Origin: a virus
DNA: 29,431 nucleotides
Direction: 5' to 3' (one strand)
IMG/VR virus record: IMGVR_UViG_3300042509_002530
Coordinates: 1 to 29,431 of that record
A program made the translations under genes and the position numbers. The notes below the pieces were generated by a model that worked only from the letters and a program-made list of their open reading frames with translations, did not search any database and was not told where the DNA came from. Below are positions 7,032 to 14,075 of this stretch, piece after piece (within the stretch, counting starts at the first letter, position 1; each line of letters begins with the position of its first letter).

Positions 7032-9775
7032 GTCAGGACAGGGCTGGGGAGCTTGTTGCTCAGGGTGGTGAGGAGGGTTTTGATGTCGGTGACGAGGCCG
7101 GTGAGGCCGCCTTGGGCGTTGCCGCCACCGCCGGAGGTGGCGCCGGAGAGGTCGAGTTTGATGGGCTTCTCGAGTTCGGCGCGGATGTTTTTGATTGCGT
7201 CGCTGGCATCGAGGGTGAGCTTTTGGGCGGTGCTGGTGAATCGATCGAGGGAGGTTTTGAGCGGGGCGGTGTCGGCGTCGAGGGGGACTTTGGCGGTCTT
7301 GGTGGAGAGGTCGGCGATCTTTTTCTCGGCGGTGGTCGTGTCGGCGTCGGCGGTGATGGTGGCTTTTTTGCCGTTCGCGTTGAGGATAGCGGTGAGGGCG
7401 TCTTTGGCGGTTTCGGCGTCTTTTAGATTTAAGGTTTCCAGAATGAGGTTGGTGCGCTTTTCGCCGACGAGGCCGTCAAGTTGGTTTTGGAACGCATCCA
7501 TGGACTCAAATCCCTGGGATTTCAGGAGGAGCTTAGTCTCTTTTGTTAGGCCGACAGAATCGAGTTTGCGGACGGCGCGATCGAAATCCTCCTCGCCGGT
7601 GATCTGCATGGCGAGTTGGCGCTGCGACTCGGTGGGAATGCCTTGGAGGTTAGCTAAAACTTCTTCGATGCTACTCGCGCCGATCGCCGTAAAAGCGGCC
7701 TGATAATTTTTGTTAATTTGCTCCATGTTCTGGAGCGTGGCAAAGGCATCTTTGAGGTTGTCCTTGCCGGTGACTTCGAGGGCGACGGCGATGGCTTTCG
7801 GGTTGGAGTTTGCGGAGATTTCGGCGAGGAGGTCTTTCCACCGGGTGTCGTCCACCGTGGTGGTGACCGTAACGACGACATTCTTGTTGCCGATCGCTTC
7901 GGCGGCGTTTTTGGCGTTGACGAAATTGGTGGCGAGGCGGGCGGCTTCGTCGGCATTCACGCCGAGCTTGGTCTTGTATTCCTCGGTGAGCTTGGCGATT
8001 TCCTGCTGGCCTTCGAGTTGTTGCTTTTCGCTTTCGAGCGTTTTGACCAATTCCTCGTTCCCGGCGGCTTTGGCTTCGTTGATGGCGGTCTCGAGTTCGA
8101 CCAGCGCGGCGGCGTTGGCTCTCTCGGTGGCGGCGGCGGCTTCGGCTTCGGCGCGGATTTCGGCGCGCTTGGCGAGTTCGGCTTCGGTTTGAGCGGTGGT
8201 GGCGGCGCGTTGTTCGTTTGTGGCGGCGACTCGCGTAGCGATTTCGGCCTCAATGTCGGCGACCTTTTGGGCCTGTTCTCCGGTATTGAAAAACTCGGTG
8301 TTTGCTTCGGAGAGGTTTTCTTTAAAACGATCGACGCTCCCCGCGAGATTGGTGCCGATGTCTTCGGCAGCGAGTTCGGCGGCGATGGGGATGCGTTGGA
8401 GGGCGAGTTCGGCGGAGGTGGCTCCGGCCTCGGCGCTCTGTTTTAGGCTCTCGGCCATGCCGGAAAACATTGGCCCCATGCCTGCAAAAGTGTCGGCGAG
8501 AGACCCAGCGACTTTTTCTTTCACATATCCGGCGACGAAATCGAAAGCCGACTTGATGACCATGAGCGTGGGGCCATCAGAGCGGAAAACATTGGCGATG
8601 ATTTCGGCGACGGTATCAAAGGCGGCAGAGAAAATGTTGATGATCGAGTTGCCGGTCTGCATGACCTGGAGCTTTGCGGACTCGAAGAAGGCTTTGAAGG
8701 CGAGGCTGATTTCGCCGACCGAGATGGCATCCACGGCGGACTGAAAGCCTTTCATGGCTTGCTGACCGCCGAGGAAGGAATTGGCGAGGTCTTGGCCGAT
8801 CTTGGCGGCGTCGATACGGGAGAGGGCCGAGGTGATGGCGTCGATCGCGGGGAGGGCTTTGTCGAGGATACCTGCGGCGAAGTCTCGGACTTTTTCTCCG
8901 ATGGTTTTGAAGCGGTCGCCGACGGCGTCGAAGACCGAGGAGCGGCGGTCCATGATCTCGGCCATGGAGCCGACGGTGTCGCGGGCTTCGCCGAGTTCGC
9001 CGTCGAGATTGGTGAGGAGGGGCAGGAGTTCGGCGCCGCTCTTGCCAAAGACTCCCATGGCGGCGGCTGCGCGCTGGGTGGGGTCGTCGATCGATTGGAT
9101 GCCGGAGGAGAGGATTTTGAACTGCTCGGTGGGGAGCTTGCCTTCGAGTTCTTCGACCCTCACGCCCATCATGGCGAAGGCGCTGGCAGCCGTGCCGGAG
9201 CCATCGCGGGCGTCCTCGATGTTCTTCTGCATTTTTGCAATCGAGCTGCCGACTTTGTCCGCGCCGATGCCGGAATTGTCGAACGCACGCTCGAGGACGA
9301 GGAGCTTGCCTGCGGTCTCGCCGGTGGAGGCGGAGAGGTCGGAGAGGCGGCCGCCGAGGTCGAGGGCGTCAGTGAAGCCTTGGATCGTGCCACGCACGGC
9401 GGCGAAGGCGGAATCGAGGACGGCGGTGAAGGCTTTGGCGGCGATTTGGCCGAGGCCAACGGCGGCGACGAGCTTTCCAAATCCCATGCCGCTCTGCTCG
9501 CCCATTTTCTCGCTCTTGTTTCCGGCGTCTTGGATGTCCTTGCCAAGTTCGCCGACTTTGGGGGCCGCGCCTGCGGACTCATTGCCGATCGCTTGGAGTT
9601 GCTTCTCGAGGCGCTCGACTTGGCCGAGGCGCTTCATGGTGGATTCCAATTCCTCGAAGGAGAGTTCGCCGCTTTTTACCTTCCCCTCGAGGGTCTGCAT
9701 CTCGCTTTGGATTTTCTTCAGGCTGTCTTGCAGCCCGACATCCTTGGCGCCGAATTCTACTGAGACATCGGCCAT
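7028..9775 (-). CDS. Tape measure protein
   Basis: At 915 residues this is the longest protein of the window and has the typical build of a phage tail length determinant. The helical start (FEELESTMKRLGQVERLEKQ, residues 40-59) is followed by a hydrophobic segment at about 98-135. Next comes a core typical of the family (LGGRLSDLSASTGETAGKLL, then SGAELLPLL), more hydrophobic helices, and a long charged coiled coil (about 505-610) rich in Ala, Glu and Arg. The C-terminus is Gly-rich and then helical. It lies downstream of the G/GT chaperone genes, as in lambda-like phages. At the usual 1.5 angstrom per residue it predicts a tail of roughly 137 nm. No lysozyme or peptidase domain is apparent. 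Confidence 0.92.
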   Translation of the reverse strand: MADVSVEFGAKDVGLQDSLKKIQSEMQTLEGKVKSGELSFEELESTMKRLGQVERLEKQLQAIGNESAGAAPKVGELGKDIQDAGNKSEKMGEQSGMGFGKLVAAVGLGQIAAKAFTAVLDSAFAAVRGTIQGFTDALDLGGRLSDLSASTGETAGKLLVLERAFDNSGIGADKVGSSIAKMQKNIEDARDGSGTAASAFAMMGVRVEELEGKLPTEQFKILSSGIQSIDDPTQRAAAAMGVFGKSGAELLPLLTNLDGELGEARDTVGSMAEIMDRRSSVFDAVGDRFKTIGEKVRDFAAGILDKALPAIDAITSALSRIDAAKIGQDLANSFLGGQQAMKGFQSAVDAISVGEISLAFKAFFESAKLQVMQTGNSIINIFSAAFDTVAEIIANVFRSDGPTLMVIKSAFDFVAGYVKEKVAGSLADTFAGMGPMFSGMAESLKQSAEAGATSAELALQRIPIAAELAAEDIGTNLAGSVDRFKENLSEANTEFFNTGEQAQKVADIEAEIATRVAATNEQRAATTAQTEAELAKRAEIRAEAEAAAATERANAAALVELETAINEAKAAGNEELVKTLESEKQQLEGQQEIAKLTEEYKTKLGVNADEAARLATNFVNAKNAAEAIGNKNVVVTVTTTVDDTRWKDLLAEISANSNPKAIAVALEVTGKDNLKDAFATLQNMEQINKNYQAAFTAIGASSIEEVLANLQGIPTESQRQLAMQITGEEDFDRAVRKLDSVGLTKETKLLLKSQGFESMDAFQNQLDGLVGEKRTNLILETLNLKDAETAKDALTAILNANGKKATITADADTTTAEKKIADLSTKTAKVPLDADTAPLKTSLDRFTSTAQKLTLDASDAIKNIRAELEKPIKLDLSGATSGGGGNAQGGLTGLVTDIKTLLTTLSNKLPSPVLT

Positions 9776-9778
9776 GGC

Positions 9779-10576
9779 TTACGCGGCCTCCTGGAGTTTG
9801 AGTTTTCTCTTTTTCAAAATCGTCTCCATTTGCTTTTTCATTTTCTGCGCGACGAAAGCCATGCCGTTGAGTTGCTCAGTGAGGCGGAGGACGCTGTCGG
9901 CCCATGGAAGGGAGTTGGTGAGCGTGACGGTGGGGGCGAAGATGTTGCTGGTGTTGTCCTGCACGGAGCCGGTGCCGGGCTTGTTGCGGAGCCACCACTT
10001 CTCGAAATCGTAGGTCTGTGAGCGCGAAATGACTTTCTTGAGCTTCAACGCGCACTCAGCCCAGCCTGCTTTGGCGAGGCCGACTTTTTGCTGGCGCTCT
10101 TTGATGTAGTTAAAGAGCGAGGTGGAATCAGCCCCGAGGTAGAATTTCTGCGGGCGCTTGAATGTGCGGCCGGTCCGAGGATTTCGGTTGTCTCGGTGGA
10201 TGCCTGCGTAGTCGCCGGACTCCACCACCGTGAATGCCTCGGACCCCATGCCGACTGCGGCGAGGGTGGATTTGAGCCCAGTCCAATTCCTGGCTTGGAA
10301 ATTCTTGGTGAGGCTTTTTTTCAAACGCTCGCTCTGCGTTTTCCCGAGGAATTGCAGAAAGTAGACCGGCGGCTTGATGATGTTCGAGATGTCCTTCCGC
10401 ACGCGCTCGGTGCCGACTTTTTCATCTTTACCGAAAGCCTGCGTGCGGCGGGCAAATTCGACACACAGGAGACGAGCATTCAAGTGGACTGCGTCGGGAA
10501 TGGTTTTCCCTTGGATCTCGGCGTAGTCTTTCATGATCTGCTCGAACTTGAGGTTTTCTAATTTGATTTTGGGCAT
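9779..10576 (-). CDS. Hypothetical tail-assembly protein between chaperone and tape measure
   Basis: A 265-residue, strongly basic protein (MPKIKLENLKFEQIMKDYAE start; the C-terminus ends in KKRKLKLQE). It contains helical stretches, an aromatic central region (RTFKRPQKFYLGADSTSLFNYIKERQ), and KVISRSQTYDFEKWWLRNKPG further on. I do not recognise the family. It starts one base after the stop of the frameshifted chaperone extension and ends three bases before the tape measure start. This is an unusual position, since in lambda-type tails the tape measure follows directly. Its coupling to both suggests a tail-assembly or minor tail role. Confidence 0.75.
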   Translation of the reverse strand: MPKIKLENLKFEQIMKDYAEIQGKTIPDAVHLNARLLCVEFARRTQAFGKDEKVGTERVRKDISNIIKPPVYFLQFLGKTQSERLKKSLTKNFQARNWTGLKSTLAAVGMGSEAFTVVESGDYAGIHRDNRNPRTGRTFKRPQKFYLGADSTSLFNYIKERQQKVGLAKAGWAECALKLKKVISRSQTYDFEKWWLRNKPGTGSVQDNTSNIFAPTVTLTNSLPWADSVLRLTEQLNGMAFVAQKMKKQMETILKKRKLKLQEAA

Positions 10577-10577
10577 C

Positions 10578-11212
10578 TCAGGTCAGGTTCTCGAAAGCTG
10601 CTTCTATCGCAGCGAGGGAGTCAAAATCGGTCGCTCGGTTGTTGCGGCCCCAGACTCGTTTGCGCCCGTGCGCGAAGTCGTCGGCGTGGAGTATTTGAAG
10701 GCCCGCCGCGAACGGCAGGTCTTCGAGGATTTCGCGGAAGCCCCAGCCGGTGGTCTTGGCGATGCGGTAGACATAGCTCGCGAGCCAGCCGGGGCTGTTT
10801 AGTTTCCCGACGAATCCTTCGCGCCGGGTTGGCTGGAGTAGCTGGCGAAGTATTCGTTGGTGCGCTCAAGGCAAAGGCTTTGGAGGTCGGCGATCTCTTG
10901 GGCGCTCGGAGATTGTTTTTCCATCCAGTCATCGACGGCAGCGGCGAAGCGGGGGAAGTCGTTCACGACGGCGCGGACGCTGGCTTTGGGCGCTCCGTGG
11001 ATGAAGCCGAAGCCGGAGGCGCGCCACATGATGTCCATGTCGGTCGTGAGGATTTTGTTGCGCTGCATCCAGGAGATTTCCAGAGCGGCGGTGGGGCGGA
11101 GTTCCCAGCGCGAGAGCTTCTGCGGGCCGCCGGTCATGGCTTGCTCGCGGAGGACTTCGTCGTCGGTGAGGAGGTCGGTGTCGGTGGTGGTGGGTTGGGT
11201 TTGTTTTTTCAT
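10578..11212 (-). CDS. Tail assembly chaperone, -1 frameshift fusion (lambda gpGT-like)
   Basis: If ribosomes slip back one base on GGGAAAC at 10808-10802, the reading frame continues past the TAA for 74 more codons to a TGA at 10580-10578, giving about 211 residues. The added part reads LNSPGWLASYVYRIAKTTGW and on through EILEDLPFAAGLQILHADDF to AAFENLT. It looks like genuine protein, has no start codon of its own near the junction, and fills the gap of 222 bases left between two genes. The next gene starts one base after this stop. In lambda the same arrangement yields gpG and gpGT, the T part recruiting tail tube protein. The frame and stops were read directly; slippage itself is inferred. 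Confidence 0.82.
10799..11212 (-). CDS. Tail assembly chaperone, short form (lambda gpG-like)
   Basis: A 137-residue soluble, acidic and helical protein (MKKQTQPTTTDTDLLTDDEV start). Similarity to lambda gpG is not visible by eye; the call rests on gene order, size and the frameshift signal at its end. The last codons are GGA-AAC-TAA, preceded by G, forming the slippery heptamer GGGAAAC right at the stop. The gene lies between the tube proteins and the tape measure, exactly where siphophages carry the chaperone that coats the tape measure protein before tube assembly. The start has an A-rich leader without a Shine-Dalgarno site. Confidence 0.8.
   Translation of the reverse strand: MKKQTQPTTTDTDLLTDDEVLREQAMTGGPQKLSRWELRPTAALEISWMQRNKILTTDMDIMWRASGFGFIHGAPKASVRAVVNDFPRFAAAVDDWMEKQSPSAQEIADLQSLCLERTNEYFASYSSQPGAKDSSGN
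10802..10808 (-). promoter_or_regulatory. Slippery heptamer GGGAAAC for -1 frameshifting
   Basis: In the zero frame it reads G-GGA-AAC followed at once by the TAA stop. It is an X-XXY-YYZ heptamer and differs from the lambda G/GT site GGGAAAG only at the last base. A GC-rich stretch with the palindrome GCTCGCGAGC follows shortly after and could pause the ribosome. Confidence 0.82.
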
Positions 11213-11224
11213 GGTTTTTTGTTT

Positions 11225-11614
11225 CTAGAAAAGTTTGGAGAATTTGCGTCGGGTCTCTTCGTCGGCGTTCTCAGAGAGGTAGAGGATTTTGCCGTTGCGC
11301 TTGAGCTCGAGGACGCGGGGGGTGCTTTTGTGGACATCGATCCAGGTCTCGCGGTTCACGAATCCGGCGCGGATGTAATTCACCGGATGCTCGGGGTCGG
11401 ACTCTTCGAGTTCGGCGTGGCCTTTGGTCATCCAAAAAATGACTTTCGAGGCGCGGAGGCCGTTCGGGCCGTTCTCTTCAAACCAGAAGGAGGATGTCTC
11501 CTTGCCGTCTTCGCGGTGGACTCGCACGCATGGCGAGGATTCTTTGTGCTTGAAGCCGAGCGTGGTGAGGGCCGCAGCGGCTTTGATGTTTTGCGTGTAG
11601 GTGTATTTTTCCAT
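11225..11614 (-). CDS. Hypothetical protein in the tail module
   Basis: A 129-residue charged protein (MEKYTYTQNIKAAAALTTLG start; EETRRKFSKLF end). The centre (FWFEENGPNGLRASKVIFWM) has aromatic-rich beta-like strands. It has no membrane segment and no recognised motif. It follows a rho-independent terminator placed after the tube gene, so it needs readthrough or its own promoter, and it precedes the chaperone gene by 12 bases. The position would suit a tail protein or regulatory protein. The start ATG at 11614 is preceded by ACAATAAA rather than a Shine-Dalgarno site. Confidence 0.7.
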   Translation of the reverse strand: MEKYTYTQNIKAAAALTTLGFKHKESSPCVRVHREDGKETSSFWFEENGPNGLRASKVIFWMTKGHAELEESDPEHPVNYIRAGFVNRETWIDVHKSTPRVLELKRNGKILYLSENADEETRRKFSKLF

Positions 11615-11627
11615 TTTATTGTCTCGT

Positions 11628-11659
11628 AAAAAATCGGCTCCCTATTGTGCCGGGGAGCC
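11628..11659 (-). terminator. Rho-independent terminator after the second tube-like gene
   Basis: On the minus strand GGCTCCC pairs perfectly with GGGAGCC around a ten-base loop and is followed by GATTTTTT. It lies 20 bases downstream of the stop at 11679 and 14 bases before the start at 11614. It should reduce transcription of chaperone and tape measure genes relative to tube protein. Confidence 0.85.
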
Positions 11660-11678
11660 TGTCGGCGGGCGTGGTGGG

Positions 11679-12041
11679 CTAGGACAAAACGGTGTCGTAT
11701 TGCGTCATGGAAATATCCACGGAAGCGAATCCTTCGGAGGTGAGGTTTTGGGTCACGCTGTCTACGAGGATCGTGCCAGAGAGAGCGCCTGCGCCGGTAT
11801 TTACAAGCGAGCTGATCTTGTCGCCGACATCAGGGACGGCGGTGCCGATGCCGTTGATCGAAATCGTGGCTTTTTTCCCGTAGCGGTGTGAGTGCTCGAG
11901 TTCGCCGTCGGTGTTGAAAATCTCGGCTTTGTCGCTGGTGACATCGTAGCTGTAGGACTGGATCAAAATATTGAGAGCGGACTCGTCTTGGATTCCGAAA
12001 TCAGCAGTGATTCCGCTGGCGGCGTAGAATTGTGCGGGCAT
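11679..12041 (-). CDS. Tail tube-like protein 2
   Basis: A 120-residue beta-rich protein (MPAQFYAASGITADFGIQDE start). It aligns by eye with the product of the gene just upstream: both have an SD.SDKAE/SDTSAKQE segment, a following DGE or NGE turn, a central aromatic residue with KK or KR and a (T/V)(I)SI(N/S)G(I/V)G strand. Both end with a (VD/ID)...S.(EG/DG)FA strand and a final TQ-containing strand. Tandem genes of this size between the head-tail joining genes and the chaperone are expected to code tail tube subunits. The following strong terminator fits a highly expressed structural gene. Which of the two copies is the main tube protein cannot be told. Confidence 0.72.
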   Translation of the reverse strand: MPAQFYAASGITADFGIQDESALNILIQSYSYDVTSDKAEIFNTDGELEHSHRYGKKATISINGIGTAVPDVGDKISSLVNTGAGALSGTILVDSVTQNLTSEGFASVDISMTQYDTVLS

Positions 12042-12046
12042 AAAAA

Positions 12047-12358
12047 TTAGTCTTGGGTTGCTGTGATTTGGAATTCCGCGAATCCGTCGATGGATCGGGA
12101 GGTGGAGATTTGGTCGATCGTAAAGGATCCAGATACACCGGGCATGCTGCCGAGGGCACCGCCGACAGCGAGAGAGCCTGCATCGCCGACGCCGGAAATG
12201 GAGACCTCGCGTTTGAATTTGTTGTAGCCGACAGCGGCGTATTCGCCGTTCGCGCCACGGAGTTCTTGTTTTGCGGAGGTGTCGGAGATCGTGACCGCAT
12301 TAACGATCATCGATCCTGCGTTCCCGCCTGTGATTCCGAAGGTGTAGGTTGCTGGCAT
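12047..12358 (-). CDS. Tail tube-like protein 1
   Basis: From the ATG at 12358 the protein has 103 residues (MPATYTFGITGGNAGSMIVN); the open frame extends further upstream but that part is out of frame with the preceding gene and has the low-complexity look of non-coding translation. The protein is beta-rich and similar to the 120-residue neighbour (shared KREVSISGVGDAG / KKATISINGIGTA strand and closing IDGFAEFQITATQ / SEGFASVDISMTQ). It is short for a tube protein (lambda gpV is 246 residues), so both copies may contribute to the tube, or one may form the tail-terminator-proximal ring. The leader contains TTTGACA 27 bases before the ATG. Confidence 0.75.
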   Translation of the reverse strand: MPATYTFGITGGNAGSMIVNAVTISDTSAKQELRGANGEYAAVGYNKFKREVSISGVGDAGSLAVGGALGSMPGVSGSFTIDQISTSRSIDGFAEFQITATQD

Positions 12359-12387
12359 AGGTGGTGGATTTCTTTGAGGTGGGGCTG

Positions 12388-12780
12388 TCAAATTTCGGCG
12401 ATGCCGAGGACGAGGGTGGCGCTGCAAACCCAGCGCGAATCGGACTGCGATTCCGTGAGTCCGGTCAAAACCGCGCCGGCAAATGCGATGCCCTCGAAGT
12501 GCGTGGCGAGGGATGAGAGATTGCGGAGTGCCGTGCGGAGTGCGGAAGTGAGCTGCTGGTGCTGATCGATCTCCAGGTGCGACGGAGTAGCGAGGACGAT
12601 GGAGGCCGTGGCGCGTGAGAGCGTGCCGCCGATGATCTCGACATTCTCGCACCCGGCAAAAAGGACCGAGCAGTCGGCTGGGATCGTCTCGGCGCTCTGG
12701 CCGGTGTGGACGGGGATGCCGTCAAAGGCTGGCTGGCTGCGGAGCCATGCGGCGAGGGAGGACTCGACGGGGATGTTCAC
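12388..12780 (-). CDS. Putative tail terminator or tail completion protein
   Basis: A 130-residue protein starting at a GTG (12780) within a GTGA overlap. It opens MNIPVESSLAAWLRSQPAFD, then has a beta-strand and helix mix (CSVLFAGCENVEIIGGTLSR; LTSALRTALRNLSSLATHFE) and a final strand WVCSATLVLGIAEI. This size, the opening helix and the alternating alpha/beta pattern match tail completion proteins of the lambda gpU / HK97 gp10 type, and the gene lies between a head-tail joining gene and the tube genes, where such proteins are coded. No direct family recognition was possible; the call is by position and shape. Confidence 0.6.
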   Translation of the reverse strand: MNIPVESSLAAWLRSQPAFDGIPVHTGQSAETIPADCSVLFAGCENVEIIGGTLSRATASIVLATPSHLEIDQHQQLTSALRTALRNLSSLATHFEGIAFAGAVLTGLTESQSDSRWVCSATLVLGIAEI

Positions 12781-13097
12781 GCGGCACCTCCTGGGGACAT
12801 CGTTGCGAGGTATTCGCCGGGGGCGTGGGTCTCGCTGACTTGGCTGATGAAGTAGGTCTTGGCGCTGAAGGTGACGGCTTCGCCTCGGCGGGGTGGGCTT
12901 TGCAGGTCGGCGGCGAGAAAGCGGATCGAGAACTCGCCGCCTTGGCGGAGGCCGCCGGTTTCGAGATCCAAGCCGATAGAAACGGGGGCGAGGCAGACGC
13001 GGATCTCAGCCTGGCGAAATTTGACCGTGGTGCCGTGGGCGCTTTGGCGCAGTTGCGCGGAGCGGATGGCGAGGGCGTTGCGGGATGCGGGCGACAC
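12777..13097 (-). CDS. Putative head-tail joining protein
   Basis: A 106-residue basic protein starting at a GTG (13097), 13 bases after a TTTGACA motif. After a short helix (NALAIRSAQLRQSAHGTTVK) it is beta-rich, with a segment RRGEAVTFSAKTYFISQVSE (about 74-93). That reads like the closing strands of phage head-tail adaptor proteins (the pattern P..GD.v...G..Y.V..v). It overlaps the tail-completion gene by a GTGA and follows the terminator behind the capsid gene. The position supports an adaptor or stopper of the lambda gpFII kind. Confidence 0.6.
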   Translation of the reverse strand: MSPASRNALAIRSAQLRQSAHGTTVKFRQAEIRVCLAPVSIGLDLETGGLRQGGEFSIRFLAADLQSPPRRGEAVTFSAKTYFISQVSETHAPGEYLATMSPGGAA

Positions 13098-13114
13098 GAC
13101 ACTGGGGCCGTGTC

Positions 13115-13155
13115 AAAAGAAAAGCCCCCGCCGGAGTGAGACGGCGAGGGCTTTT
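13115..13155 (-). terminator. Rho-independent terminator behind the capsid gene
   Basis: A 14-pair stem with one mismatch (13120-13133 with 13142-13155) and an eight-base loop, read on the minus strand as AAAAGCCCTCGCCG...CGGCGGGGGCTTTT followed by CTTTT. It lies 36 bases after the capsid stop. The plus strand also has a T run after the stem, so it may work in both directions. Confidence 0.9.
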
Positions 13156-13190
13156 GCGGGCGAGGAGCGCGGTGCGGGCGCTTTGCGGGA

Positions 13191-14039
13191 TTAGTCTGGG
13201 ATAATGAGTGCCATCGTGCCGTCGGTGAGGCCGGCGGATGCGCCGAACATCACTTCGAGCGAGGCGATGAGCGAGCGGGTGCTCTTGTCCGAATACACAT
13301 TGTAGCTGATCGTGAGGCCGATCTGATCGAGCGTGACGCTGTCGCTGACGAGGTAGTCGTTGTCCGCAAGAGCGGGAACGCCTGCGGCCATGACGAGCGC
13401 CTCGGGGGAGCATGCGAAGCCCTTGAGGCCTGCTTGTCCGCCGAACGCAGTGGCGTAGTGGACGCCGTTCTCGAAGCCGTAAGCGCCTTCACCGAGGTTG
13501 AGCGCGGTGGTCGAGGTCGGGATGAGGTTCGAGTAGATGACGGGCGAAACGACGAGGCCTTTGCGGACGCTCTTGTGGACGCCTGCCCAGAGTTTGGGAA
13601 GGTCGCCGGAGGTCGCGGTGATCGCGCTCTCAGCGGATTCCACGACAGCCGCGCCGAAGTTGGCAACGGTCACGGGCGCTGTGGCGAGGGTCCAGATTTT
13701 GTCGGCGATGGCGTCGACATTGATCTGGATGAGGCGCTCCAAGCGGTGCGCGCTTTGGAGGTCGCTGTAAGCGAGGCCGAAGGGCTGGTAGATGTGGTCG
13801 AGGACGACGCTGGCTTTGCCGAGGGTCGTGCCGCCGATCGAGTTGAAGGTGGTGGGGTTCACCGATGTGGACGCAGTCGCGGAGGCGATTGGCACATGGA
13901 TGGTGTCCTTTGGCTTCTTAACTTCCGAGCTGAAATCGGAGGCGAAGAGGTTCAAAGCGGAGAGGCGCTTGCTGAGGACGGTTTTTGTCTGGGCGGCGAT
14001 GGAGTCCGCAACCAGGGCTGAATCGATTGTATTGGGCAT
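13191..14039 (-). CDS. Major capsid protein
   Basis: A 282-residue protein (MPNTIDSALVADSIAAQTKT start), the shell subunit by sequence character and place: downstream of portal and protease, followed by a strong terminator. The order of segments fits the HK97-like fold: an N-terminal arm with FASDFSSEVKKPKDTIHVPI, an extended loop and spine helix (QSAHRLERLIQINVDAIADK), and an A-domain region with KGLVVSPVIYSNLIP, FACSPEALVMAAG and a C-terminal YSDKSTRSLIASLEVMFGAS. No separate decoration protein gene is present between protease and capsid. The leader is G-poor and A/C-rich just before the ATG, with an AAGGAG lying too far upstream (about 26 bases) to be a standard ribosome site. Confidence 0.9.
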   Translation of the reverse strand: MPNTIDSALVADSIAAQTKTVLSKRLSALNLFASDFSSEVKKPKDTIHVPIASATASTSVNPTTFNSIGGTTLGKASVVLDHIYQPFGLAYSDLQSAHRLERLIQINVDAIADKIWTLATAPVTVANFGAAVVESAESAITATSGDLPKLWAGVHKSVRKGLVVSPVIYSNLIPTSTTALNLGEGAYGFENGVHYATAFGGQAGLKGFACSPEALVMAAGVPALADNDYLVSDSVTLDQIGLTISYNVYSDKSTRSLIASLEVMFGASAGLTDGTMALIIPD

Positions 14040-14075
14040 TTTGGTGGTGGTGGTTTGGTTGGTTTCTCCTTGGCC

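Noticed and set aside
8781-10013. Plus-strand open frame of 410 codons opposite the tape measure gene
   Set aside because: Ser/Pro/Arg-rich shadow of the tape measure coding strand, crossing a gene border on the other strand; no domain is recognised.
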